Below, one piece after another: positions 29,834-40,297 of a stretch of 64,000 nt of DNA; positions within the stretch are counted from its first letter, which is position 1, and every line of letters starts with the position of its first letter. The DNA is from Mycoplasmopsis bovis 8790. Its GTDB lineage: Bacteria; Bacillota_I; Bacilli_A; Mycoplasmatales; Metamycoplasmataceae. The position numbers and the translations under genes were made by a program. The stretch lies in assembly GCF_005061465.1 (NCBI RefSeq), contig NZ_LAUS01000004.1, positions 1-64,000 of the forward strand, in the 5' to 3' direction. Below the pieces are notes generated by a model, which was not told the DNA's origin, did no database searches, and saw only the letters and a program-made list of their open reading frames with translations.

Positions 29834-29886
29834 ATCCAACTTGCATTTGCAAGCAATGGTCATCAAAAATAGATTAGGAGATGAAT

Positions 29887-30717
29887 ATGAAAGGAATCTT
29901 AGGACGTAAGGTTGGAATGACTCAAATCTACACAGAACTTGGCCAAAGAGTACCAGTTACTGTTGTTGAAGTTAAACCAAATGTTGTTACAAAAGTTCTA
30001 ACAGTAGAGCAAAATGGTTATGTTGCAACACAATTAGCTACTGTTGAGAAAAAAGCTAAGAGAGTAAACAGACCATTAGCAGGTCAATTTATTCAAGCTA
30101 AAACAACACCTAAGCAATACATTAAAGAAATTCGTGGTATGCAAGGCTATGAATTAGGACAAGAAGTTAACGCAAGCATTTTTGAAGCTGGTGAATTGGT
30201 TGATATCACAGGAACTTCTAAAGGTAAAGGGTTCGCTGGTACAATCAAAAGATGAAACCAACACATAGGACCTAAATCACACGGTGGTGGTGGTGGTAGT
30301 CAACCTGTTAGACAAACTGGTTCACTTGGTGATATATCAGGTAACCGTGTTGTTAAAGGTATGACAATGCCAGGTCACTTAGGTTCTGAAAAAACTACAG
30401 TTCAAAACTTAGAAATTGTTAAGGTTGATGTAGCAAATAACATTCTTTTAGTTAAAGGCTCAATTCCAGGTGCTAAAAAATCATTTGTGATTATCAAGCA
30501 AGCTGTTAAAGGTCTTCCAACCAAAGAAGCTATTAAGTTAGTTGATGTTAAAGAAGTTATTAAGATGAATGAGCTTATTGAAAGAGCAAAAAAATTCAAT
30601 ATTGAAGTTACAGTTGGTATGACTTCAGCTGAATTAGAACCTCTAATTCTTAATGCTGAAGCTGAGCAAGCTGCACAAGCTGCTAAAGAAAAAGAAGCTG
30701 CTGAAGGAGATAAATAA
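29887..30717 (+). CDS. rplC: 50S ribosomal protein L3 with C-terminal extension
   Basis: 276 residues against about 210 usually. L3 is an early assembly protein near the peptidyl-transferase centre. Core motifs: [30 protein letters not shown] and [19 protein letters not shown]. After the usual end there is about 60 residues of charged, Ala/Glu-rich tail ([19 protein letters not shown]). ATG 29887 follows TTAGGAGA; an alternative ATG lies 6 bases upstream. The stop overlaps the rplD start (TAATG). Confidence 0.97.
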
Positions 30718-31637
30718 TGGCTGATTTAGAAAAAGAAATGAAGACAACAACCAAAAAGTCTACTTCAACTACTAAAAAGAGCACAACAGCTAAGAAACCA
30801 GCTGAAGCAAAATCAACTTCAAGTACAAAGAAAACAACTTCTACAGCTGCTAAAAAACCAGCAGCATCAAAATCAACTGCAAGTGTAAAAACTACAACAA
30901 AAACTACATCAGCTGAAAAAGCTAAGTCACCAAGCACCACAGCTAAGAAAACTACTACAAAAGTAGCTAAAGAAGCTAAGGAAGTTAAAGAAGTAGCTAA
31001 AAAACCTGCTGTTACAGCTGAAAAATTTGAAAAATCTAAAAAATTGGAATTTGATACATCTAAGTTAAATCCTAAATTATTTGCATCAAGCAAAATTTAC
31101 TCACAAGCAATTTTTGACACCATTATTTCAGACAGAGCTTCAAGACGTCAAGGTACACATGATGTTAAAAGCCGTGCTGAAGTACGTGGCGGTGGCAAAA
31201 AACCTTGAAGACAAAAAGGAACAGGTAGAGCGCGTGCTGGTTCAACTAGATCACCAATATGAGTAGGCGGTGGTAGAGCTTTTGGCCCTACACCAGCTAG
31301 AAACTATAAGCTTAAAGTTAACAAAAAAGTTCGTTTCAATGCATTTGTTTCAGCATTAACATTATTAGCACAAAGCAAAGCAGTTGTTATTGATGATTTT
31401 AAATTAGAATCAATTTCAACTAAGGCTGCAATTAACAAATTAAATGACTTAGGCATTAAGAACCAAAAGCACATTTTAATTGCAACAAATGACGAAGTTA
31501 CCTATAAATCAGTTGCAAACTTACAAAATGTAATTTGCGTTAAACCATCATCTGTATCAGTAGAAAACTTAATTTGAGCTGATGTATTAGTTTTATCAAC
31601 TGAAGGCTATGAAAACTTTGAAGGGAGAATTAAATAA
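30717..31637 (+). CDS. rplD: 50S ribosomal protein L4 with long basic N-terminal tail
   Basis: 306 residues against about 207 usually. Residues about 105-306 are L4 ([39 protein letters not shown]). Residues 1-100 are almost only Lys, Thr, Ser and Ala in repeats such as [20 protein letters not shown], much like a histone H1 tail. L4 lines the exit tunnel, and in E. coli it also represses its own operon. The start overlaps the rplC stop. The tail could bind rRNA or DNA; its role is unknown. Confidence 0.96.
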
Positions 31638-32077
31638 TGGAAATAACTCGTGTTATTAAAAGTCCAGTTCTTACTGAAAAGTCAAATGATGCCTTAGGTA
31701 AAAATGTTTATACATTTGAAGTTGATTGAGCAGCAAACAAGTTCCAAATTAAGAGAGCTGTTGAGTTTATATTCAAAGTCAAAGTTCTATCAGTTAACAC
31801 ACTTAAAGTTGACAAACAACCTAAAAGTTTAGGTCGTTATCACGGATTTACAAACAAATATAAAAAAGCTTTTGTTAAATTAGCTGAAGGCTATACAATT
31901 TCATTCTACCCACAAGAAGAAGAAAAACAAGATAAAGCTAAGGCTGAAAAAGAAAAAGCTGAAGCTGCTAAGGCAGAAAAAGAAAAGACTGCAGAAAAAG
32001 AAGCAAAATTAGCAGAAAAAATCGCTGCTAAAAAAGCAAAGAAATCTTCTGTAGCAAAAGAAAAAGAAGAAAAATAA
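31637..32077 (+). CDS. rplW: 50S ribosomal protein L23 with charged C-terminal tail
   Basis: 146 residues against about 95 usually. L23 surrounds the tunnel exit and docks trigger factor and SRP. The core is ITRVIKSPVLTEKS through FYPQEEE. The last 50 residues are a Lys/Ala/Glu-rich helix (KAKAEKEKAEAAKAEKEK). Start and stop overlap as TAATG with rplD. Confidence 0.96.
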
Positions 32078-32146
32078 TTTATGAGGATTAATTTTGCTTA
32101 AAAGATGAATTCCTCAACTATTTTTAAGCAAGGAGCAATATTAGAA

Positions 32147-32992
32147 ATGGCAGTTAAACATTACAAGCCAGTTACAAATGGTCGCCGTAATATGTCATCT
32201 CTAGATTATTCAAAAAATCTAAGCGGTCACGCACCTGAAAAATCTTTATTAGTGATTTTAAAGAAACACTCAGGTCGTAACAACCAAGGTAAAATTACAG
32301 TTAGACACCAAGGTGGCCGTGTAAAGAGATACTATCGTATTATTGACTTTAAACGTAACAAGGATGATATTCCAGCAGTTGTTAAATCAATTGAATATGA
32401 TCCAAACAGATCAGCAAATATTTGCTTATTAGCATATGCTGATGGTGAAAAAAGATACATTTTAGCACCCGAAGGTATTAAAGTTGGACAAAAAGTTATT
32501 TCAGGAAATAATGTTGATATTTTAGTAGGTAACTCATTACCACTTTCAAACATTCCTGAAGGTACATTTGTTCACAACGTTGAAATGCAACCAGGTGGTG
32601 GGGGCATTATTGCAAGAAGTGCTGGAACATCAGCACAAATCTTAGGTAAAGATGATGATGGTAAATATGTAGTATTACGTCTAAAATCAGGCGAAATGCG
32701 TAGAATTTTAGCGCGTTGCCGTGCAACAATTGGAGTTGTTGGTAATGGCGAACATTCATTGGTTCTTTTGGGTAAAGCTGGTAGAAGTAGACATTTAGGT
32801 GTTCGTCCAACAGTTCGTGGTTCTGTTATGAACCCAATCGATCACCCACATGGTGGTGGTGAAGGTAAGCAACCTATTGGACGTAAGGCTCCTTTAACTC
32901 CTTGAGGTAAAAAAGCTCTTGGTGTTAAAACAAGAAAAACTAAGAAATCTTCAACAAAATTGATTTTAAGAAGAAGAAAGGACTCTAAATAA
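32147..32992 (+). CDS. rplB: 50S ribosomal protein L2
   Basis: 281 residues, normal length. L2 is needed for peptidyl transfer and subunit association. [17 protein letters not shown] is the conserved N-terminus, so ATG 32147 is chosen over the in-frame ATG at 32105; AAGGAG lies 13 bases upstream. The [17 protein letters not shown] motif with its catalytic-centre His is present. Stop overlaps the rpsS start. Confidence 0.97.
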
Positions 32993-33270
32993 TGGCTCGT
33001 AGTCTTAAAAAAGGCCCTTTTGCTGATGAACACTTACTTAAAAAAGTAGATGCTATTTTAGAAGGAAAAATGCCTAAAAAACCTATTAAAACTTGATCAA
33101 GAAGATCAACCATTTTCCCAAGTTTTATAGGCTTAACATTCCAAGTTCACAATGGTCACCAACACATCGATGTTTATGTAACTGATGATATGGTTGGCCA
33201 CAAATTAGGCGAATTTGTTCCAACTAGAACATATTCAGGTCATGGTGCTGAAAAAGGTAAGAAGAAATAA
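32992..33270 (+). CDS. rpsS: 30S ribosomal protein S19
   Basis: 92 residues. S19 lies in the 30S head next to S13. [19 protein letters not shown] and [17 protein letters not shown] are diagnostic. Overlaps the L2 stop by one base; one in-frame TGA encodes the conserved Trp of KTWSRRS. Confidence 0.97.
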
Positions 33271-33272
33271 TT

Positions 33273-33617
33273 ATGAGTACTCAACAAGCTAAAGCAGTTG
33301 TTAAAATTCAAAGAATTTCTCCAAGAAAAGCTCGTTTAGTTGCTGATTTATTCAGAGGCAAAGACGTTAAAGTTGCACTTGGTATTCTTAACAACACAAA
33401 CAAGAAAGCATCACAATTATTTATTAAATTATTAAATTCAGCTATTGCTAACGCAACAAACAACCATGGAATGGATGCATCAAAATTATTTGTTAAAGAA
33501 GTATTAGTTAATGAAGGACCAACACTTAAAAGATACCAACCACGTTCACAAGGTAGAGCTTATTCTATTTTCAAAAGAACATCTAATTTATCAATAGCAT
33601 TGGAAGAAAGGGCGTAA
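33273..33617 (+). CDS. rplV: 50S ribosomal protein L22
   Basis: 114 residues. L22 extends a beta-hairpin into the exit tunnel. Motifs: [23 protein letters not shown] and [15 protein letters not shown]. The loop near residues 87-95, where macrolide-resistance changes occur in other bacteria, appears ordinary. Confidence 0.97.
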   Translation: MSTQQAKAVVKIQRISPRKARLVADLFRGKDVKVALGILNNTNKKASQLFIKLLNSAIANATNNHGMDASKLFVKEVLVNEGPTLKRYQPRSQGRAYSIFKRTSNLSIALEERA

Positions 33618-33619
33618 TC

Positions 33620-34270
33620 ATGGGACAAAAAGTTAATCCAAATGGCTTCCGTTATGGAATTACAAAGCCTATTAACTCTGTTTGATTTGCTGAAAAGCAA
33701 AACTATGGAGACTTATTAGTTCAAGATGCTAAAATTTACAAATTCTTCGATAAATTAGTTAGAAAATACCAAATTGGAAATACCTTTATTAAAAGAACTA
33801 AAGCACAAAAAGTTACCGTTGTATTACAAACTAGCCAACCAGCTAAATTACTTGGCGAAAACGGCGCAAATATTGAAAAAATTACCAAAGATTTACAAAA
33901 GTATTTAAAAAACAAATCACTTGATATTAATTTACAAGTTTCATTATTGAAACAACCTGAATTAAATGCTAGACTAGCTGCAGAAGCTATAGCACAAAAA
34001 TTAGAAAACCGTGAAAGTTTTCGTGTTGCTCAAAAGTTAGTTATTAATGATGCACTTAGAGCTGGTGCAAAGGGAATTAAAACCCAAGTTTCAGGACGTT
34101 TAAATGGTGTTGATATGGCTAGAGCAGAAGGCTACAGCCGTGGTGAAATGAGACTTCACACCTTAAGACAAGATGTTGACTTTGCAAAGGCAACAGCTAG
34201 AACCATTTATGGTGCTATTGGTGTTAAAGTTTGAATTTCTAAAGGTGAACTTTTGGAAGGAGACAAATAA
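33620..34270 (+). CDS. rpsC: 30S ribosomal protein S3
   Basis: 216 residues. S3 forms part of the mRNA entry helicase site. Starts [16 protein letters not shown] domain with [15 protein letters not shown]-terminal [19 protein letters not shown]. Stop overlaps rplP as TAATG. Confidence 0.97.
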
Positions 34271-34695
34271 TGCTTCAACCGAAAAGAACTAAATATCGTA
34301 AGCCTTTTTTAGTACGTCATGATAAAAGAAAAGCTCACAAAGGTAATACAGTAGAATTTGGTGAATTCGGCTTACAAGCAGTTACATCTGCATGAGTAGA
34401 TGCACGTCAAATTGAAGCTGCTCGTATTGCTATTACACGTAGAATGGGTCGTGAAGGTAATGTTATTATTAGAATCTTCCCTCACTTCTCAAAAACATCT
34501 AAACCTATTGGTGTTCGTATGGGTTCAGGTAAAGGTTCTCCTGAAAAATGATATACAGCTGTTAAGGTAAATACAGTTATGTTTGAAGTTTCAGGTGTTT
34601 CTGAAGAAATTGCACGTGATGCACTTAGATTAGGTGGTCACAAATTACCAGTGTCATGAAAAATTATTACTAAGAGTGAAGGAGAAAATCAATAA
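34270..34695 (+). CDS. rplP: 50S ribosomal protein L16
   Basis: 141 residues. L16 contacts tRNA at the A and P sites. Starts [33 protein letters not shown] is diagnostic. Several conserved Trp are TGA. Overlaps both neighbours by one base. Confidence 0.97.
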
Positions 34696-34892
34696 TGCTT
34701 TATAAAGACATTAAAGTTAAGTCAGTTGATGAGCTCCAAAAACTAGTAAAAGACTTTGAAGCTGAATTATGAACTTTGAATTTCAAAAAAGCTGTTGGAA
34801 GCTTAGACCAAAGCCACAAAATTAAAGCAATTAGAAGAGATATTGCTAGAGTAAAAACTGAGCTAAATGCAAGAGCAAAGGGAGCTAAATAA
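34695..34892 (+). CDS. rpmC: 50S ribosomal protein L29
   Basis: 65 residues. Two-helix protein at the tunnel exit beside L23: [18 protein letters not shown], then [17 protein letters not shown]. Too short to be obvious alone; identity is supported by position between rplP and rpsQ. Confidence 0.95.
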
Positions 34893-35158
34893 TGGAAAGA
34901 AATACACGTAAAACATTGCAAGGCAAAGTTATATCTGCTCGTGGTGATAAAACTATCATTGTTGAAGTTGAAAGCCACAGATCACATGCCTTGTATTCAA
35001 AACGTTATAGAGTAGTCAAAAAATTTGCTGTACACGATGAGAAAAATATTGCTAATGTTAATGACATTGTAACTATTATGGAAACTAGACCACTTTCTAA
35101 AACAAAGCACTTCCGTTTAGTTGCAATTAAGCAAGCCGCAGTTCAAGGAGAAAAATAA
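34892..35158 (+). CDS. rpsQ: 30S ribosomal protein S17
   Basis: 88 residues. OB-fold primary 16S binder: [37 protein letters not shown] and [16 protein letters not shown]. Overlaps rpmC by one base. Confidence 0.97.
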   Translation: MERNTRKTLQGKVISARGDKTIIVEVESHRSHALYSKRYRVVKKFAVHDEKNIANVNDIVTIMETRPLSKTKHFRLVAIKQAAVQGEK

Positions 35159-35161
35159 TCT

Positions 35162-35530
35162 ATGGTTTTAGAACTATCCAAATTAAATGTTGCTGATAAT
35201 TCAGGAGCAAAAGAAGTTGGTGTTATTAGAGTTCTTGGCGGCTCACGTAAAAAAACAGCAAACATTGGCGACGTAATTATTTGCTCAGTTAAAAAAGCTA
35301 TTCCTACAGGTATTGTTAAAGAAGGTCAAGTAGTTAAAGCAGTTATCGTTAGATCAGTTTATGGTATTCACCGTGAAAATGGTCAACACATTCGTTTTGA
35401 CGATAACGCAGTTGTAATTATTAAAGACGATAAAACACCTAGAGGAACTCGTGTATTTGGCCCTGTGGCTCGTGAATTGCGTGATAAAGGTTACTTAAAA
35501 ATTGTCTCACTTGCACCAGAAGTGCTATAA
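35162..35530 (+). CDS. rplN: 50S ribosomal protein L14
   Basis: 122 residues. L14 forms an intersubunit bridge and binds the silencing factor RsfS. Motifs: [20 protein letters not shown] and [22 protein letters not shown]. Normal length. Confidence 0.97.
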   Translation: MVLELSKLNVADNSGAKEVGVIRVLGGSRKKTANIGDVIICSVKKAIPTGIVKEGQVVKAVIVRSVYGIHRENGQHIRFDDNAVVIIKDDKTPRGTRVFGPVARELRDKGYLKIVSLAPEVL

Positions 35531-35542
35531 AAAAGGATTATT

Positions 35543-35869
35543 ATGAAAATCAAGTTTAAGAAAAATGATGAAGTAATAGTTATTGCTGGCTCACACAAGG
35601 GCAAAACTGGTCGTATTGTTAGAGTTGATATTAACAACAATACAGCTATAGTTAAAGACATTAATATAGTAACTAAACACGTAAAACCTGGTCAAGGCAA
35701 TGATGGCTCAATTAAGAAAATGGAAGCTCCAATTCATATTTCAAATCTTTCAATCTTAGTTAAGAAAGCAACTAAGACATCACCAGCACAATTTTCTAAA
35801 ATTGGATACAAATTTGACAAAGATAATAAAAAAGTACGTATCTTACGTAAAACTAAGAAGGAAATTTAA
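35543..35869 (+). CDS. rplX: 50S ribosomal protein L24
   Basis: 108 residues. Assembly initiator with a KOW motif: [30 protein letters not shown] precedes the start. Confidence 0.97.
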
Positions 35870-35871
35870 TT

Positions 35872-36417
35872 ATGAACTTAAAGCAAAAATATTTAACTGA
35901 TGTAGTTCCTGCTTTAATGAAGCAATATGGCTATAAATCAATTATGCAAGTTCCAAGATTAGAAAAAATCGTGCTTAATATGACAGCTGGTAAAGAAGTT
36001 ACAAACTCAAAAGCAATTGAAGAAGTGTTAAATGAACTAACTCAAATTTCAGGACAAAAACCATTTCAAACCCGTGCTAAAAAATCAAACGCTTCATGAA
36101 AACTTCGTGAAGGAATGGCAATGGGTGGTAAAGTAACACTAAGAAGAGACAGAATGTGAGACTTCTTAGAAAAATTCATTAATGTTGCTATGCCACGTAT
36201 TCGTGACTTCCGTGGTGCTAACCCTAAAGCATTTGACGGAAGAGGAAATTACTCATTTGGAGTAAAAGAAGAAATCATCTTCCCAGAAATTGAATTTGAC
36301 AAAATTAGAAGAATTAAAGGCCTTGATGTACAAATTATTACATCAGTGAACAGTGATAAAGAAGCTAGAAGTTTATTAGAATTAATTGGAATGCCTTTTA
36401 GTAAGGGAGAAAAATAA
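35872..36417 (+). CDS. rplE: 50S ribosomal protein L5
   Basis: 181 residues. L5 anchors 5S rRNA in the central protuberance. Motifs: [33 protein letters not shown] and [20 protein letters not shown]. Two TGA codons encode Trp at conserved sites. Confidence 0.97.
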
Positions 36418-36419
36418 TT

Positions 36420-36605
36420 ATGGCTAAAAGTTCATTAAAAGCTAAGCAAAAAAAGCACCCTAAATTTTCAACACGTGCTTATACACGTTGCGAATTATGT
36501 GGCCGTGTGCATGCAGTTTTAAGAAAATACAAAATCTGCCGTATCTGTTTCCGTGAATTAGCTCACCAAGGCAAGATACCTGGTATGAAGAAAGCGAGTT
36601 GATAA
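36420..36605 (+). CDS. rpsN: 30S ribosomal protein S14 (zinc type)
   Basis: 61 residues. Four cysteines (CELC, CRIC) make the zinc site of the short type Z S14. The last codon before TAA is a TGA read as Trp (KKASW). Confidence 0.97.
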
Positions 36606-36606
36606 T

Positions 36607-37002
36607 ATGTTTATAACAGATCCTATTTCAGATATGATTGTTAGAATCAAGAATGCAAATCAAAGAAAATTTAAAACTGTGCTTATTCCTTATTCAAACA
36701 AAAAGGCAAAAATTCTAGAAATTCTTTTAAACGAAGGCTACATTGCAAGTTTTATTACAAAAGGTGAAGGCAAAGACAAGGCATTAGAAGTTTCATTAAA
36801 GTACAAAGGCAATCAATCTGCTATTATTGACTTCAAGCGTATTTCTAAACCTGGTCTTAGAGTGTATGCTTCTGCTAATAATTTACCATCTGTATTATCA
36901 GGCTATGGTACTGCAATAATTTCAACTTCTAAAGGTGTAATGACTGAAAAACAAGCTCGTAAGGAAAATGTAGGTGGTGAAGTACTTGCCTACATTTGAT
37001 AG
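36607..37002 (+). CDS. rpsH: 30S ribosomal protein S8
   Basis: 131 residues. S8 binds the 16S central domain and in E. coli represses the spc operon. Motifs: [17 protein letters not shown] and [32 protein letters not shown]. The final Trp is TGA, followed by TAG. GGAGG for rplF overlaps the stop. Confidence 0.97.
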
Positions 37003-37011
37003 GAGGTTTTG

Positions 37012-37551
37012 ATGTCTCGTGTCGGAAACAGAATATTAACTATTCCTGAAAAAGTTTCATTAACTCAAGATGGCACTTTATTAACAATTGAAGGCCCACT
37101 TGGTAAGTTACAAAGAAACATTAGTCCACTAATTGCACTTAAAGTTGAAAATAATCAAATTAGCACAATTAGAGCAAATGAAGAAAAATCTACAAAACAA
37201 TTACACGGAACAACTAATGCTCTTATCTCAAATATGCTTATTGGTGTATCAAAAGGCTATAAGAAAGAATTAGTTATCAAAGGTGTTGGTTTTAAATTCA
37301 CACTTAAAGGTGATGTTTTAGAAGTTTCTGCTGGTTATTCACACTTAGTAAACTTAGATGTTCCTGCTGGAATCAAAGTTGAAGTTCCTAAGCCAGTAGA
37401 ATTAGTAATTTCAGGTATCGACAAAGAAATAGTGGGTCAATTTGCAGCAGTTGTTAGAGCTGTAAGAAAACCTATACCATATTCAGGTAAAGGTATTGCA
37501 TACAAAGATGAAGTTATTCGTCGTAAAGAAGGAAAAACTGCTTCTAAGTAG
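37012..37551 (+). CDS. rplF: 50S ribosomal protein L6
   Basis: 179 residues. L6 lies near the GTPase centre. SRVGNRILTIPEKVSL at the start, KGVGFKFTLKGDVLEVSAGYSH in the middle, and PYSGKGIAYKDEVIRRKEGK at the end. ATG 37012 is chosen with AGGAGG 5 bases upstream; a TTG lies directly before it. Confidence 0.97.
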   Translation: MSRVGNRILTIPEKVSLTQDGTLLTIEGPLGKLQRNISPLIALKVENNQISTIRANEEKSTKQLHGTTNALISNMLIGVSKGYKKELVIKGVGFKFTLKGDVLEVSAGYSHLVNLDVPAGIKVEVPKPVELVISGIDKEIVGQFAAVVRAVRKPIPYSGKGIAYKDEVIRRKEGKTASK

Positions 37552-37575
37552 TTGAGTAAGAGAGGATTTTATAAA

Positions 37576-37926
37576 ATGGCAACATTATCAAGAAATCAAG
37601 CACGTCAACTTAAACACAGACGTGAACGTCAACACATTAGTGGTACAGCAGCTAAACCAAGACTATGCGTATTTAAATCACTTCAAAACTTTTATGCACA
37701 ATTAATTGACGATACTAAAGGAATTACATTAGCTAGTGTTTCAACATTAGAAAAAGGCAAATTTAACGGAAATATTCAAGCTGCAACTGCTGCTGGCGAG
37801 AAAATGGGTGAAATTATTAAAGGCTTAAAAATTGAAAGCATTGTCTTTGACCGTTCAGGTTACATCTACCATGGCCGTGTTAAGGCATTTGCAGAGGCAG
37901 TAAGATCAAAAGGAGTTAAATTCTAA
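37576..37926 (+). CDS. rplR: 50S ribosomal protein L18
   Basis: 116 residues. L18 binds 5S rRNA with L5. MATLSRNQARQLKHRRERQHI is near the expected N-terminus and follows GAGAGGA. C-terminal FDRSGYIYHGRVKAFAEAVRSKGVKF is diagnostic. Confidence 0.97.
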   Translation: MATLSRNQARQLKHRRERQHISGTAAKPRLCVFKSLQNFYAQLIDDTKGITLASVSTLEKGKFNGNIQAATAAGEKMGEIIKGLKIESIVFDRSGYIYHGRVKAFAEAVRSKGVKF

Positions 37927-37928
37927 TT

Positions 37929-38624
37929 ATGGCAGATTTAGAAAACAAGACAGTTAAGGCTAAAGCAGAAAACAAGCCAACTGCAGCTAAAACTCAAAGT
38001 ATTAGCGCTCCAAAAAGAACCGAATCAGGAGCTAAAAAACAAATTTGAGAAAAAAGAAGTGCCCACGATTCTAAGGATTTATCTAAAAAAGGTGCTGATA
38101 GAGCTAACAAAGTAAAAAACCGTACTCGTTTTGGTGAAGCTAACAATGAATTTAGTGAAAAAGTAGTAAACATTAGCCGTGTTACAAAAGTTGTTAAAGG
38201 TGGACGTAGATTCTCATTCTCAGCTTTTGTAGTTGTTGGTGATAAAAAAGGTAAAGTTGGTTTTGGTCACGGAAAAGCAAATGAAGTTCCTGATGCAATT
38301 AAAAAAGCTGTTAAGGATGCAAGAAATCACCTTATTACAGTTCCAATTCAAAACAAAATTACTGTGCCACATGAAATTCACGCTAAATTCTTAGCTTCTA
38401 AGGTTATGCTTAAGCCAGCCCCTAAAGGTAAAGGTATCGTTGCTTCAGGAACTGTTCGTGCAGTTGTTGAATTAGCAGGATACACAGATATTTACACAAA
38501 AACCTATGGTTCTCGTTCAAAAGCTAATATTGTTAGAGCAACTCTTAAAGCCTTACAACAATTAAGAACACCTGAACAAATTGCTGAAATCAGAGACAAA
38601 GACGTTAAAGACCTTTTAGGTTAA
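37929..38624 (+). CDS. rpsE: 30S ribosomal protein S5 with N-terminal extension
   Basis: 231 residues against about 166 usually. S5 guards decoding fidelity. The core begins [22 protein letters not shown] near 75 and includes [17 protein letters not shown]. The first 70 residues are a basic Lys/Ala-rich extension ([15 protein letters not shown]), similar in composition to the L4 tail. Confidence 0.97.
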
Positions 38625-38642
38625 TCATTCAAGGAGAATAAA

Positions 38643-39077
38643 ATGAAATTACATACATTAAAATCAACTCCTGGCTCACGTGTTGAAAAACACCGTGTTG
38701 GTAGAGGGCATGCTGCTGGTAAAGGTAAGCAAGCTGGTAAAGGTCAATCAGGTCAAAATAAACGTCACGGTCACAGACTAGGATTTGAAGGTGGTCAAAC
38801 CCCATGATTCCGTCGTATTGGTAAAAGAGGATTTACAAACGTAAATCACATTGAATACCAAGTTGTTAATCTAAAAGATTTAGAAGAAAACTTCAAAGCC
38901 AATGCTACAGTAGATTTAGAAGCATTATTCAAAGCTAATTTAATTAAAAGATCACTACCTGTTAAATTACTAGGTAATGGTAAATTAACTAAAAAACTTA
39001 ATGTAAGCTTACATGCAGCTTCAAAAAGCGCAATTGATGCAGTTGAGCAAGCTGGTGGAAAATTCACAATTCTTTAA
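38643..39077 (+). CDS. rplO: 50S ribosomal protein L15
   Basis: 144 residues. Late 50S assembly protein. Motifs: [33 protein letters not shown] and [17 protein letters not shown]. Normally secY follows at once; here a terminator and about 7.5 kb of other genes intervene. Confidence 0.97.
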
Positions 39078-39115
39078 TTAATTCATTTTAATAATTCAAA
39101 AAACTTTTATATAAA

Positions 39116-39160
39116 AATGTGTTTAGTTGTACTTTAGATGCAAATCAGACACATTTTTTT
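39116..39160 (+). terminator. Terminator after rplO
   Basis: AATGTGT (39116-39122) pairs with ACACATT (39149-39155), followed by a T-run. The loop is long (26 bases). It ends the first half of the split r-protein cluster. Confidence 0.6.
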
Positions 39161-39210
39161 ATTTTTTAGATATAAATTATGGGAGCATTTTTTCAAAAAA
39201 AGGAGCTAGA

Positions 39211-40266
39211 ATGAGCAGTTTTAGTCACAAGATTATTTTAAAAAGCCAGGAATATTATGATTTTAATAACACTTACAGACTGAATTTAAATAGCTTGCCT
39301 ACTTTTTTAGTATCGAAAATTATTAACCAAAAGCAAGCGAACTCACTAATATTCAGTATACAAGAACAAGGATCTAAATCATCTATTTTTGCCAAAATGA
39401 CTTATTTTAACCCCCCATATGTTTATTTTGAAAAATTTAATCCTTCATTAGATGATTTTAAATACTTTGTTTTTGATGTTGGTGGCACTATTTTAGATGA
39501 TAAAAAAATGCTTCAGTCTCAAAATATTGAAACAATAAATGAATTATCAAAATTAGGAAAAAAAATAATTTTAGCAACCAGTGGTTCATTTTTTAACTTT
39601 GAAAACTATTTTAAGAAAATAAATCTTAATATGCCAATAATTTGTGCCAATGGTGCAATGATTTATGATAATAATAATTTTGAACTAATTTATGGCTTAG
39701 AGATGCAAAAAGATACAGCTTATAAAATTATGAACAAATGCAAGGAATTACAATTAGCTTACTACATTTTTCATAATAAAGGAATAGCTGGTATTGATGT
39801 TCAAAACTCATCAGCATATAAGCAAAATAAAGAAGCATCAGGAATGAAAAAAGAAAGCTGAGTATTAAATCCCGATCCTAATTTTTTTGATGACAAAAAA
39901 ATTTATAAAGTTTTTGTAACATTTGAAATTAATCAAACTCAAAATATCAATAAATTAGTTCACTTTTGCAAACAATTTAATGACCTTCATGCTGTACAAA
40001 CTCATAGCAATTTCATAGATATTGGAATACAGTGTTCAAAAGGCAGTGCATTATTAAAAATTGCAAGCGAAAATAATATAGATCTAGACAAAACAGTAGT
40101 TTTTGGCGATTCTGATAATGATTTATCTTTAATTGAATTAGCTTCATTATCATTTAGTCATAACAATGCAAGATGCAAAGTGTTAAATAAGGTTAGCTAT
40201 ATTTCTGATAAAACCAACAATGATGGGTGAATAAGAGAAATAATTAATAATTTGTTCTCAGAATAA
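39211..40266 (+). CDS. HAD-superfamily (Cof-like) protein with altered motif I
   Basis: 351 residues; Cof-type phosphatases are about 270. An N-terminal region of about 90 residues has no recognised match. The HAD part starts near 92 with FVFDVGGTIL: the nucleophile Asp is kept, but the second Asp of DxDGT (acid/base) is Gly. Motif II-like LATSG, Cof cap region and motif IV VVFGDSDNDLSLIELA near 298 are present. It may be a weak phosphatase, a transferase or a non-enzymatic protein. ATG 39211 follows AGGAG. It is the first gene of the segment between rplO and secY. Confidence 0.8.
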
Positions 40267-40297
40267 ATAAAAGCAGCAAAACTTTGCTACCACTATG

